Shown: positions 54,301 to 63,837, counted from the first letter of the stretch. The stretch is 64,000 bases of DNA from Prorocentrum cordatum (GCA_963575745.1 CAUYUJ010018727.1:261893-325892), one strand, 5' to 3'. Program-made: numbers and translations. The notes: generated from the sequence alone by a model not told the origin.

Positions 54301-56422
54301 TTGCCCTCCTCCTCCCTCCTCCTCCTCCTCCTCCTTCCTCCCTCCCTCCTCCTCCTCCTCCTCCTCCTCCCCCTCCTCCTCCTCCTCCTCCCTCCTCCTC
54401 CCTCCTCCTCCTCCCTCCTCCTCCTCCTCCCTCCTCCTCCTCCTCCTCCTCCTCCTTCCTCCTCCTCCCCCGGTCTTAGCCAATCTGGGCTGGGCGGGGG
54501 AGCCGCCGCTGTATCGACTGGCCCTCGTCCGGCGATCGTGGCACTCGATGCGACAGCACGGCGCCCGGGCTCGCGTCGTCTCGACCGGCGGCGACCCCGC
54601 CGCCCGCGTTCACCGCTGAGTGCCGCGGGCGACCCAGATCAGGCGATCGCAAGCATGGATCAACCCAAACCCCCTCGGGTCGTGAAAAATCACGACGGGA
54701 GGGTTCTCCCGATTTTCGGCCCCCGGGGGCCATTCCCGGGCCTCGGGACCGTCAAAAGACGACTCGGGATGAAAAACCGGTCCCAGGGAGTGGGTCCGGA
54801 CCTCTGGGGGCCGCGTCATGAAAAAATCACGACGTCGGGGGTCTGGGAAGGGGGAGTGGATCAGCGACGGCTCCCGCTTCCATGGGAAACCGCGGATCTC
54901 CGCCGCCGAACGTGTCGTCACCGGCCGCATTTTGGGGAGGGCACCTCCCCCGATCCGTGGATTCGGCGACCGCGCGCCAAATCCATGGATCGCTAATCCA
55001 TGTTTGCGCGCCCCCGACCAGAACCGGTCGATGTTGAACGATCTGATGTTTTGGAAACGGCCGATCGTTCAAGGCGGAACGGTCCCCGCGGTGTCGGGAA
55101 GACACGCCGAAGTCGGCACGACACGAACCCGCCGTACGCAGTTGTTTGTTCCTCTAGGTGAGGAGGTGATGCACGCCGCGACTGTCGTAGAGGTCGGCTC
55201 CAGGTGTGGCGACGCGCGCCAGCGCGTGGCGCTGCGGATGGAGTACAACGTGCTCTCCGAGATGCTATCCGAAGAGACTTGCAAATGTTTCCCTCGCGAG
55301 GGCAGGCATGGCAACGACTGCGGCGCCATCGTGACGATTCAGGGTGGCAAGGGCGTGGACAGCAAGTTCCCGAGGGTGGTCTATCAGGACGTGGACGCCA
55401 GCAAGTACAAGCTGCTCGACACCGTCATGAGCCGTGCAGAGCTGGAGTCGCGACTGCAGAGCGCCCTCACGGGCATGGCTGTTCGCGGGAGGTCTTACAA
55501 CGTCTGTCCAGATGCTGGTTCTATCAATTGTATGGTCTATTCCATGCTACCGTTGCTCGCAATGATGCCCTCCAATTGGAACCTGTGCCTGTTCTCACAG
55601 TGCCTCCCGGCACTGCCAACCTTCGAGTTGATTCAAAGGGTATGGTCGGCTCGTGCCCTGGGCGCCAGGGGCCAGCCAGACCAGCCGTTCCCATTCGGCG
55701 GCGAGCCCGGGAGGAACCGAGAGGGGGCAGGCCTTTTCAGAAGGTGGCAGAGCTTCTCGGAAGCCCCCGCGCCTCCCGAGGAGTCTCCCAAGCCTTCTCC
55801 GAAGGCGGGCGGAACATTTCTCAGAAGGCTGGAAGGCTTCGCAGAGGCCCGGCCGCCCTCCGAAATGCCTGCGTCCTCTCGCTTCCCACGTGGGCTCGGC
55901 GCCGATCCATGGTTTGCGTTCTGCTGCTGGTTCCCCTTCGCCCTGACGCACAAGTTCCAGGCCGAGGGAGGCTCGCTCTCCTCGCGCGTTGGAGTGGGCC
56001 TGCACGGGCTCTGCCTGCGCGTCTTCGAGGGCCTGGGCTTCACCGTCCAGCGGCTCATCCGCGGTGGGCAGAAGAGGGGAGGGAAGAAGACCTACCCGTG
56101 GGCGTACAAGGACAAGATCGAACGCATGGCTACAAGCCTCATGATGTGCGTGTGGCTCTTCAAGGCGTTCACGTACGTTCTGGTGCACCGCACCGGGTTC
56201 AGCACATTGGATCTGCTGCAGTCGAGGGTAAATTATTCGGTGTTGTTGGTTCTTGCCACCGAGCTTTTCTCACGGTGCGTCTTGTGCCAATTTGTGCGCC
56301 CGGCCCATGAGTTGCGGAGTTCTCTCTGCTGCTGCTGCCGGCACAGGACAAGGAAGCGCAGCCTGGGGCAGCAGGGCAGCCAGGACGAGGGGCCACCGCC
56401 CGCCAAGCGGCGGCGCTCGTAG
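51377..56422 (+). CDS. Unrecognised multi-pass membrane protein, proposed multi-exon gene
   Basis: Proposed exons: 51377-52551, 52830-53008, 55158-56226 and 56347-56422, starting at ATGATG. They join in frame to 832 residues if nothing further is removed. Exon 1 (about 391 residues) is Leu/Ala/Cys-rich with four hydrophobic stretches near residues 98-116, 121-140, 152-172 and 186-201, then a soluble region (KETSQVCWPWAEDGEIGIG). Exon 2 encodes a 34-residue hydrophobic segment (LLGIVAPLTAASLLAWAW...) followed by RPLVDWRAAWATYQRAIRKG. Exon 3 begins EEVMHAATVVEVGSRCGDAR. Its middle (about 55640-55900, SFSEAPAPPEESPKPSPKAG) is low-complexity, and 55492-55638 has lower GC3, so one or more extra introns may lie there. 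The C-terminus has a further hydrophobic stretch (LMMCVWLFKAFTYVLV) and ends in a basic tail, PPPAKRRRS. Acceptors are AG|G and donors GT. No family was recognised. Joining the two halves into one gene is inference from matching phases (2/2, 1/1); they could be two genes. Confidence 0.62.
52552..52829 (+). other. Proposed intron 1 carrying a family E element
   Basis: 278 bp from GTGGAC to CTCCAAG|G after a C-rich tract (GCTCCCCCCCCCC). It interrupts a codon after its second base. 52590-52700 (CACCATCGGGGGCCCATCGC ... TTCGGCGATGCAGCGCCG ... CAGGTGCCCGTGCACTGGCC) is a diverged relative of family E. Confidence 0.6.
53017..53397 (+). repeat. CCT microsatellite in intron 2
   Basis: About 380 bp of (CCT)n with CGT, CTT and CCCT interruptions. 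Continuous ORFs across it on both strands are artefacts. Confidence 0.97.
54010..54134 (+). mobile_element. MITE-like element, family A copy 4 (intronic)
   Basis: 125 bp. Left GGCATCGCTGGGACGTGTGC; right GGACGTCCGAGCGACG. The interior has CTTCGGCGAGGACCCTCGAA and CCATTTGGCGAAAAAGC, closest to copy 5. Confidence 0.88.
54297..54472 (+). repeat. CCT microsatellite in intron 2 (second)
   Basis: About 175 bp of (CCT)n with CCCT steps. Confidence 0.97.
56227..56346 (+). other. Proposed last intron, 120 bp, length a multiple of three
   Basis: Donor GAGG|GTAAAT; pyrimidine-rich acceptor TGCTGCTGCCGGCACAG|GACAAGG. The AGG at both ends makes the exact cut ambiguous by one base; both placements keep the frame. 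The segment is poorer in GC3 than the exons. As it is 40 codons with no stop, retention would add a hydrophobic stretch (YSVLLVLATELF) without breaking the frame. Confidence 0.55.
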
Positions 56423-56679
56423 CCTCTGGCAGGTGCCCCGGAGGCCTGGGCCTGGGCCTCGTGTACCATTCCGGCGCCTCCCGTCGCCTGCTCAGACTGC
56501 CGCCCAGTTGTGCTGCGGCCAGAAAAGCAAAACACAGAGCCCAGCGGCTGCGTCGCGAGCCCGTTCGAGCCCCGCGGGCGCACGCGCGGCGCGGCGTTGT
56601 CGTGGAGAAGTGTGCCGCGGCACCGCCAGCAGCGGGACGCAGCAGCAGCGGCGACGGCCATTCATGCTTGGCAGAGTGT

Positions 56680-57170
56680 TACCTCGGTCGGGGGGCAAGG
56701 GCAAGGGGGAGGGGCTTGGAGGTGGGGGGGCCTGAGCCCTGTTCTTTTAGGGGTTCGATCGCGTGTGTCAAAATCGGAGCTCCTGGGAACTCAGTGTCGG
56801 CGCCATCATAGTTATCCACGGCTGGACAACTTCTCATCATTGCCTCCTTCCACTCATATCCGCTTAGTCTGGCTGAATCGGGCTGATTCGTGACCTCAAC
56901 AGTCTTGCATCTCTCCCACGAAGAACTTCTACGAGATGCCTCGTAGCGTCTGCAAGCATACCTTCCTGCAACACAAGACAGTGTATTACTTCGGTTGAGG
57001 GTTGGGAATGGCAAGGGGCTTCGAGGTGCGTGTGGCATGAGCCCTGTTCTTTCAGGATTGCGATCGCGTCTACCGTCATTGCAACGCTTGGGAATTCAGC
57101 ATCGGTAATGGTATGCGTATCCGCGGACGGAAGCGTCATCTAATATTGCCTACCTCCGCTTAGCCGTTCA
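56680..57170 (+). repeat. Direct duplication downstream of the membrane-protein gene
   Basis: 56680-56885 and 56986-57172 share GTTAC(C/T)TCGGT, GCAAGGG, GGGGCTT.GAGGTG, GAGCCCTGTTCTTT.AGG, CGATCGCGT and CATATCCGCTTAG-like ends. Overall they are diverged. Confidence 0.75.
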
Positions 57171-57244
57171 GTCAAGTTCAACCCGCCGAGTCTGGCCGAC
57201 TCGTTGGGCTCATCTGGCCCATCGCCTTCCCGATCGACCTCAGA

Positions 57245-57845
57245 CATTACCAGTCGGGTATAGCCAAGACCCCAGGTAAGGGGATCCAGTTAGTGGTAGG
57301 GCCCTGGAGCCCCTAAATTGGCCAGAGTCACTAAACCAGGTCTTCCGTAGCTGGTGTTTTTTCGGGTGACGGCAGCTCCAGTCAGTGGAACGGGGCGGGG
57401 GGGCGCCCTCCAGCGCACGTCAGAAACCAGGCCCCTTAAACCCAGTTCTGCCAACGCCCGAACCAGGTCCTCGCTGCTCCCTCGAGGGAGCTCCCGGGAG
57501 CCGAGCTGCCTCTCGACGATTTGGAGGCGCACGCGCCTTGCTGCTCCAATGGCAGGGCGCCGCCGAGACTGTGCTCCGCGGCCTGCGGCGCCGATCTCTG
57601 CCTCTGGACCTGCGCAGGCCGCGGGGGGGCTCCGGCTCGGGTACAGCCAGGACCCCGGGCAAGGGGACCCGGCTAGTGGTAGGGCCCCGGAGCCTGCGAA
57701 TTGGCCAGAATCACGAAACCAGGTCTGCCATAGCTGGTGTTTTTTCGGGTGGCGGGAGTTCCGGCTAGTGGAAATGAGACGGGGCAGTGTAGATCCCTGA
57801 ACCAGGTCCCACTAAACCCAGTTCTACCAACGCCCGACCGACTGC
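57245..57845 (+). repeat. Direct duplication, period about 385 bp
   Basis: Two copies, about 57255-57470 and 57640-57835, of: AGGACCCCGGGCAAGGGGA, GCTAGTGGTAGGGCCC, GAATTGGCCAGAATCAC, AACCAGGTCT and AGCTGGTGTTTTTTCGGGTG, ending TAAACCCAGTTCT.CCAACG. Confidence 0.88.
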
Positions 57846-57894
57846 CCACCGAAGACAAGAGTACCCCTGCCACCAGCTATAGGGTTAAGTCGGG

Positions 57895-58063
57895 CCTGTC
57901 CCCCTACAGGGGGATTTTCGATGAAAAATGAAAAACAAACCATCAAAATAGTCAAACAATTATCTGGGGACTATTTTCTGTGTATTTTTGCCTTTTTGGG
58001 GTATTTTGGCGGTATTTTTTGTTTCCCTCGAAAATCCCCCTGTAGGGGGACACGCCCGACATA
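57895..58063. mobile_element. MITE-like element, family C copy 6 (best preserved)
   Basis: Near-perfect terminal inverted repeats: left TTAAGTCGGGCCTGTCCCCC then TACAGGGGGATTTTCGA; right TCGAAAATCCCCCTGTAGGG then GGACACGCCCGACAT. The 100-bp AT-rich interior has AATAGTC...GGGGACTATT. Confidence 0.95.
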
Positions 58064-58502
58064 ACTATAGGGGCGTGGATGTCCCACCCTCTCGAGCTTG
58101 GTGGCACCTCGTTCGGGGCATGCCTCCAGGGAGCTCCCGGAGCGAGGTACCAGCTCGAGGGGAGGGAGCGGCAACTCCCTTGACGGGTGGCAGTGGTACT
58201 CCTCGTCTCTCCTGACCTTCATCCACATCCACCGCCTCCCGGGGCCCAGGACGATCGGCTCCGCAGGCTGTGGACAGCTCCATGCAGCTCGCGCTCGTGT
58301 TCCCGCCGCCCGCCGCCCGTGCGCCGTTCCGCCCCGCAGCCCCCCTCGTGGGCTGCGCCGCCAGGTCGGCGCCTCCTCCGGCAGCGAGGAGCTCACGCCG
58401 ATGACCCCCGCGGGCCCTCCAGGCGCCTGCGCGCGCGGGCTTCGCGGGCTGGGATGGGCCCCGCGATGCGACCCTCGAGGAATGATGGACCGCGTGAATC
58501 CG

Positions 58503-58690
58503 AGGCAGGGATTTCTCCAGAATCGACGCTTGGGGGATCGGGCTTCGGGGGACCCGGCGGGCGAGGGATATGACCAGATTCATGGCCTACGGTGGGGGGC
58601 GGGGAATGCATCCGTATCCGCCGCTTGCCGAGGCCCCCCGAAGCTCGATCCCCCAGGCGGTGTTTATCAAGAAGTCCCTGCCTCCCAAGG
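58503..58690. mobile_element. Fold-back element
   Basis: The left AGGCAGGGATTTCTCCAGAA, GCTTGGGGGATCGGGCTTCG, GGGG pairs imperfectly with the right CCCCCCGAAGCTCGATCCCC, CAGGCGGTGTTTATCAAGAA, GTCCCTGCCT. Confidence 0.72.
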
Positions 58691-59411
58691 AAGGTAAACT
58701 TTTGGAAGTCCGCGCTAACTTCTTGCATCGTCGCGTTGGACCCCCCCTGCCTGGCGCGCGGCGCGCGCCAGGGGCGCGCGCCAGGGGAGTCCGGCACCGG
58801 TGCGAGAAGTCCGCGCGGAGCTCCGACGGCCTTCGCTGGCAGCAGTTGCTGTCCCGTTCGCGCCGCGGCGGGTCGTTGCTATAGGGCCGCCCGCGGCCGG
58901 GCAGCGCACTCGGGGTCGCCCATAGCGGGGCTTCGGGCGTGGCCGCGCTCTTTTTTCCCGCCTCTCGGTGGGCCCGGGCCGCCGAGGTGCTGCCCCCCCC
59001 CCCCCCCCCAAGTCGGCAGGCAGGAGGGAGCCCAGCGGAGCGAGAGGGGATGGGCGGGACCAAAAGCTGGGAGTCGCGATTTGAAAGGTTTTGAATCGAG
59101 GTTTCGATCATTCCATTCTCGTCTTCCCAGGCACACTGCTCGACCATCCGACAAGGGAGGGCGGCGCAGGTCGGCAGCACGGCAGGCGTGAAGCGAGCGC
59201 GCTCATCTCGACTCTGCAGTCGAGACGTTGAGTTCAGGGCCACGCTTCAATCTCAGGGTATGATGTTCCAACCTATACTTTAGCTTTGATCACCAGAAAG
59301 CTTTTCGGGGAGGGCCGTCGCGTGTCGGGCCCTGAGAGCCGATACCTCTTCGACACTGTTATGGCACTTCCCTGGGTGCTCGAAATTATTCCTGGGATGC
59401 GTCCTCAAGTA
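58691..59411. other. No recognisable gene
   Basis: A GCGCGCCAGGGGCGCGCGCC palindrome at 58764 and a C17-18 run at about 58990 are the only landmarks. Confidence 0.5.
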
Positions 59412-59561
59412 TCGGGCCGGACGAAGGTGGGGGACTGGGAAAGGGGGGAGTACGACATCTGCTGCATGCAGCTGGTTTCGGCCCCGCCGCCGGGCCCATT
59501 CCTCGATACATGGAGGCGCCAGGAAAATCAGCTGCGTGAGCTGATTCTCAAACCCCCCTAG
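59412..59561 (+). mobile_element. MITE-like element, family D copy 3 (3' truncated)
   Basis: Left TCGGGCCGGACGAAGGTGGG; the interior (CTGCATGCAGCTGGTTTCGG, CAGCTGCGTGAGCTGATTC) is intact, but the right terminus stops at CTCAAACCCCCC. About 30 bp of the central palindrome are also missing. Confidence 0.88.
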
Positions 59562-59784
59562 TCGCCTGGGCGCGCTGGCGGCGGCGCGGTGCTCGTGCAG
59601 GTGTGGCCCAGACGTGGGCCTCGCCCGTCCTGGGGGGGGGAAGGGGCCGCCTGCAGAGCGGCACGGCGCAGCAGGAGTGGGCTGTTGCGGGTGGGGGCCA
59701 GGGTGGAGGGAACACTGCGGCGCGAGGTGAAGAAGGCAAGGCTGGGCGCCCTGAGGGTGGTGCGGTGGGGCGAGGGTGAGCGCG

Positions 59785-59925
59785 AGAGGCGATCATCGCC
59801 AACAGGAGCCCGATAGCCGACCCCGCCCGGGAACGTTCGGCTTCGCAATCGGGGGACTATCGCCGATGCATCAGCGATGGCTCGCCGATTCCAGGTCGAT
59901 CTCCCCCCCCCTTTAGCTTGTCCCA
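59785..59925 (+). mobile_element. MITE-like element, family E copy 5
   Basis: GGAGCCCGATAGCCGACCCC, CAATCGGGGGACTATCGCCG, ATGCATCAGCGATGGCTCGC and CGATTCCAGGTCGATCTCCC. The left terminus is unclear. Confidence 0.7.
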
Positions 59926-60460
59926 CCCTCCGTCGTTGCAACTCCGGCCCGCGGGGCCTGGTATTCATTGAGCTCCGACGTTGCAAAACACCAAAATGCA
60001 ACATCGCACAAGATCTCGAAAGGAGCCCCGGAGGACCCCATCCACATCATTCTTCGCGCCTGATCGGTCTGTGAGGGCCCCCGTGCCCGAAACTGAGCTA
60101 AAACGGCCTGTGCCCTAACCTTCCGGAGTGCTAAAACAAAGCCCTCCAGACCTACAGACCTGTCTGGACTGCCTCTAGAGCTTCGACTGGAATTTAGATG
60201 TCGAGGTCCTTTCTTAACCCTCCTCGAAGGTCCGGTTCAGGGCCGGAGCTGCGGATCGGGCCTCGCGCACGCGCGCCTCCCCTGCGGCCCGGGAGCTCGC
60301 GCGCGCGCGCGCGAGGCGGCCCGGTGCCGCCGAGCCGAGTGCCAGCTCGGCCGCCGAGGCCGGCGGGGCCGGGGTGCTCGTCGCCGGGGCCCATTGCCGT
60401 CGCGGTCGCCGCCCAGCGCCGGTGCCGTCTCCCGTCGCCGTTGTCTCTGGGCCTCCCAGT
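59926..60460. other. No recognisable gene
   Basis: Unique-looking DNA; a CG-alternating run at 60298-60314. Confidence 0.5.
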
Positions 60461-60585
60461 GGCATCGCTCGGACGTGTGCAGTTTTCCTTCGGCGAGGAC
60501 CCTCGAGGAGCATCCTTGATCATTTGGCGAAAAAGCCACGCACGAAACCGAAAAACACACAGGGAATGGACGTCCGAGCGATGGC
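60461..60585 (+). mobile_element. MITE-like element, family A copy 5
   Basis: 125 bp. Left GGCATCGCTCGGACGTGTGC; right GGACGTCCGAGCGATGGC. Near-consensus interior (CTTCGGCGAGGACCCTCGAG, ATTTGGCGAAAAAGCCACGC). It ends 3 bp before a family B element. Confidence 0.95.
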
Positions 60586-60588
60586 CAC

Positions 60589-60784
60589 AGATGGGGTCGG
60601 AGGATCAGACCGCATCGCCGATGCATCGACGATGCGGCTAAATGCGGGGCCCGATGTTCTTCACGCCAGCGTCGCCGATGCGTCGCCGACGTCTCCGATG
60701 CATTGCCGATGCATCGGCGATGTATCGCCGATGTATCGCCGATGCGGCGCGATCATCCGACCTCATCTACTCCGACCCCATCTA
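60589..60784. mobile_element. MITE-like element, family B copy 2
   Basis: Left AGATGGGGTCGGAGGATCAG then ACCGCATCGCC; right GGCGATGCGGCGCGATCATC then CGACCTCATCTACTCCGACC. The interior repeats GATGCGTCGCCGA / GATGTATCGCCGAT words five or more times. Confidence 0.9.
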
Positions 60785-61313
60785 GGAGTCTGCTTTCGCT
60801 GGGGACTACTACATGCTGGCAGTCATCATGCTCGACGCAAGGCTGTTGCAGGACAGCCTTGCGGCAAGCATGTTGATTGCCAGCACGCTCAGCGAGGCGA
60901 GTTGTGTATAGTATCGCGGTCCGCTCCCATCTCTTGATGCTCCAGAAGAAGGAGAATAAACGAGAAGGTGTAGTTCAGCAAGCAGTGACCTTTCATAGTG
61001 ATATGCCCCCTCTATAGTGATCTCTGATAGCGATTTGCTCTGCCTCTCTCTCTCTCTATCTCTCTCTCTATCCCCCCTCTCTTTCCCTTCTGGCAGCAAG
61101 AGGGTAGTCTGGCGCCAGTCCCGTCAAACTAGTTGCCACTGCTCGTCTTCTCGCATATGGAGATTGGAAATAGAGAGAGAGAGAGGTGCCTTGAAGCATG
61201 CAAGAGGACAGTCAGGCATGAATGTAAGGTAGCGCTCCTGCAAGTGAGGCTGGCCCCCCCGGAGAGGGCGCGCCGCCCGTGGCTCCTGCCACGGCCCCAG
61301 ATGGCCTCCTCTT
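60785..61313. other. No recognisable gene; CT microsatellite
   Basis: (CT)n with TATC interruptions at 61042-61080. GTTGCAGGACAGCCTTGCGG near 60846 forms a short hairpin with its flank. Confidence 0.5.
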
Positions 61314-61436
61314 GGCATCGCTCGGACGTGTGCATGTTTTCTCGGCGAGAACCATCGAGGACCATCCAGGACCATCGAGCAACAAAAAACACACGAAACC
61401 GAAAAACGCACGGGAAATGGACGTCCGAGCGACGGC
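61314..61436 (+). mobile_element. MITE-like element, family A copy 6
   Basis: 123 bp. Left GGCATCGCTCGGACGTGTGC; right GGACGTCCGAGCGACGGC. It belongs with copies 3 and 7 (CTCGGCGAGAACCATCGAGG, CATCGAGCAACAAAAAAC). Confidence 0.95.
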
Positions 61437-61734
61437 AAGCCAGATGCCCTCCTCTTCGAACATAATGGCCGTGGGACGAAGTCAATTGTATTGTTGTTCA
61501 AACGAGCTGCATGCTGCACGAAAGCAACATCCGTCAGAACCATGGACCAGATATTTTGCCAGGGGGTCATAAAACGTTTGAACGAGCATGGAGGGTATGA
61601 TCGCAGACTGCACTTGCATGAGGCGTGCTAGGCGGAAAGCAGAGAAGACGCAAATATGGAGGTACACAGCGGCTGACACTGGTCCCGGCGGCAGTGCAGC
61701 GAGTCAAAGAACACGCGTGCGCAATCAGGCGAGA

Positions 61735-61790
61735 GCGGTTCTATCGGTGATGCATCGCCGATCCAAGGTCGATGCTTCACCCCTTGAACT
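61735..61790 (+). mobile_element. Family E right-end fragment
   Basis: CTATCGGTGATGCATCGCCG then ATCCAAGGTCGATGCTTCAC and CCCTTGAACTGG. Only the 3' half of the element is present. Confidence 0.65.
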
Positions 61791-62547
61791 GGTCCCCCTT
61801 GTCGTCCCCCTCACATGTGAGTTCATCCCTCTGGAAGCCAGGGGCTGGTCTGGCAGTTGCCCCGGGGTGGCCCATGCTCGGGGGAGGCTGCGGCACCGCT
61901 CCACGCTGTACCGTCAACCGATCCTGCAGGGTGGGCCTTGCCTCATCTTCGGTGCCTCCACCGAGACGCCCGAGCCGCTTGTGGCTCTCGTGCGGTTCTT
62001 GCCGTGCCTTGCCTGGAAGCCAGGGGGAGGGTTGCAGGGGGAGGGGAGGAACGGATGTGATGATGACGATGCCTGCTGTCTGGACGGCCGAGTCTCTCTT
62101 TCCGCGCGCAGTGCGCGGCAGGGCCTTTGCCAACAGCCATATAAGCTGTGTCCTTGCCTGTACCGCCTCGTCTTCTTCGCGTCCTATGGGGCGCCTCAGA
62201 AGGATCCCAGGCGGAGTCCGAGGCCAAACGCATCCCTCTGGAGGTGCTTGGTGGGGGCCTGCCTAGATCGGCCGGGCCGCGAGAGCGGCGGCGCAGGGTC
62301 CACGCACCAGCTCTCCCTCTCTCTCTCACTCTCTCTCTCTCTCTCTCTCTCCCTCCCTCCCTCCTTCCCTCCCTCCCCCCTCCCTCCGCCCTGCTCCCTC
62401 CCCCGCTCCCGCCCGCCTCCCTCTCTCCTCCCTCGTCTCTCCTCTCATCTACCTGGGCTTCCTGAAACCTCGACAGGAATTCAGACATCGAGGTCCTGGT
62501 GCTGTTGCTTAGCCCTCCTGGCAGGTCAGGGCCCTTCCTCCCTCGGG
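61791..62547. other. No recognisable gene; CT/CCCT tract
   Basis: (CT)n at 62310-62352, grading to CCCT-rich DNA up to 62450. The upstream half has several open frames but nothing recognised. Confidence 0.5.
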
Positions 62548-62660
62548 GCTTAGGAGACGGGGGTCAGTGCAAACGGGGGTCAGCCAGGGCACCGGATCCT
62601 GCAGGATCCTGCGAAGAACCCCTCTGGCTGACCCGGGTCAGCGAGCCGCTCGTGGCCGCG
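62548..62660 (+). repeat. Dispersed repeat M, copy 2
   Basis: GGAGACGGGGGTCAGTGCAA, GGATCCTGCAGGATCCTGCG. Further TGACCCGGGT words follow to 62775, several of them palindromic (GACCCGGGTC). Confidence 0.75.
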
Positions 62661-63132
62661 AGGCGGCCGCGCACGCTGGCTGACCCGGGTTTGCGAAGGC
62701 CTGCGGTGCAGTTTTTTTTATTTTCCTGCACTGCAGTTTTTGGGTTTCCTGTTGACCCGGGCCTGGATTGACCCAGGTCAGAGGATCCCCCAAAAGTGGT
62801 CGGGACCTTTGGGGCCGAGGTTTTGACAAAAAACGTCGCGGGATGCTTGGGATTGCCGCCACATCACTGCACGCACGCCGTCGCACGCGGGGCGTCCCAG
62901 GAAGGGCCTCGCCCTCGAGGTTTTGAGGTTTTGCGGGCCCCCCCTCCCCCCCCCGGGAGGCCCCGCGCGGGCCCTCGCTGCACCGAGCGCGCGCGGCCGC
63001 GCGAGCCGCGGCGCGCCCGGCGGACGCGCCGCGCCCGAGGCCTCCCGGCGTGGGCTACCCCGCGCACGGCGCCGCGGGGCTGCGGCCGTCGGGAGCCCGC
63101 CCCGCGCCCGCGGGGTGCTCTGACGAGCCAGC
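62661..63132. other. No recognisable gene
   Basis: Very GC-rich from 62930. No gene is supported. Confidence 0.5.
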
Positions 63133-63138
63133 AGCACA

Positions 63139-63179
<41 letters not shown>

Positions 63180-63279
63180 ACACCCACACCCACACCCACA
63201 CACACACCCACACACACACACACACACACATACACCCACACCCATACACCCACACACACACATACACCCACACCCATAC
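63133..63279. repeat. CA microsatellite with CCCACA variants
   Basis: (CA)n with (CCCACA)n and CATACACC interruptions. Confidence 0.97.
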
Positions 63280-63442
63280 AGGGGGGTCGGAGAGGGCCAT
63301 GGGTGCGCGTTGTCGGATGGGGGTCCCCGCTCGAACGGGAGCGTTCCCTGGGGTCCGGCAGCCCGCAGCCATACCCATAGCCAGTCCTCCTCCCAACGGC
63401 CCCCTTGTGGGTATGGGTGGGTGTTGTTCGTTCGTCATGCTC

Positions 63443-63585
63443 GGCATCGCTCGGACGTGTGCGTTTTTTTTTTCTCGGCGAGAGCGGTCGAACCATCGAG
63501 GGCTCTCCTGGGCCCTCGAGCAAACCAGAAGACAGCGCGCTCGAAAGCCGAAGCACGCACAGGACATGGACGTCCGAGCGACGGC
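63443..63585 (+). mobile_element. MITE-like element, family A copy 7
   Basis: 143 bp, the longest copy. Left GGCATCGCTCGGACGTGTGC; right GGACGTCCGAGCGACGGC. The interior is expanded by a T9 run and GAGAGCGGTCGAACCATCGA. Confidence 0.93.
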
Positions 63586-63620
63586 AGGTGTGGCGATCCG
63601 CAGGGGGTCGGGGTACGCTG

Positions 63621-63785
63621 AAGTCGGGCCTGTCCCTCCACAGGAGGGATATTAAAAGTTGTTTAAAAGATAGTCCGGGGACGAATTGTTTGTAAAAAGC
63701 ATGTCTGAGTATCTTATGGCATTTGTTTTGAATATCTTTAATTTATCGCTGAAGATCCCCCCTGTAGGGGGACAGGCCCGACCTA
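63621..63785. mobile_element. MITE-like element, family C copy 7
   Basis: Left AAGTCGGGCCTGTCCCTCCA; right CCCTGTAGGGGGACAGGCCC then GACCT. The AT-rich core has AGATAGTCCGGGGACGAATTG. It sits 35 bp after a family A copy. Confidence 0.93.
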
Positions 63786-63837
63786 GAGGTACGCGTGACC
63801 CCTAACATGTGCCTCTTTTCCTCCTGCTTGGGCCTCC

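Larger units (their letters stand above)
53009..55157 (+). other. Proposed intron 2, 2.15 kb, filled with repeats
   Basis: Runs from GTGACG to a good pyrimidine tract and acceptor, GTTTGTTCCTCTAG|GTGAGG, and splits a codon after its first base on both sides. It contains (CCT)n at 53017-53397, a family A element at 54010-54134, another (CCT)n at 54297-54472, and GTGAAAAATCACGACG/ATGAAAAAATCACGACG direct repeats (54688, 54818). The donor and acceptor share GGTGA. No exon is recognised inside, but one cannot be excluded. Confidence 0.5.
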
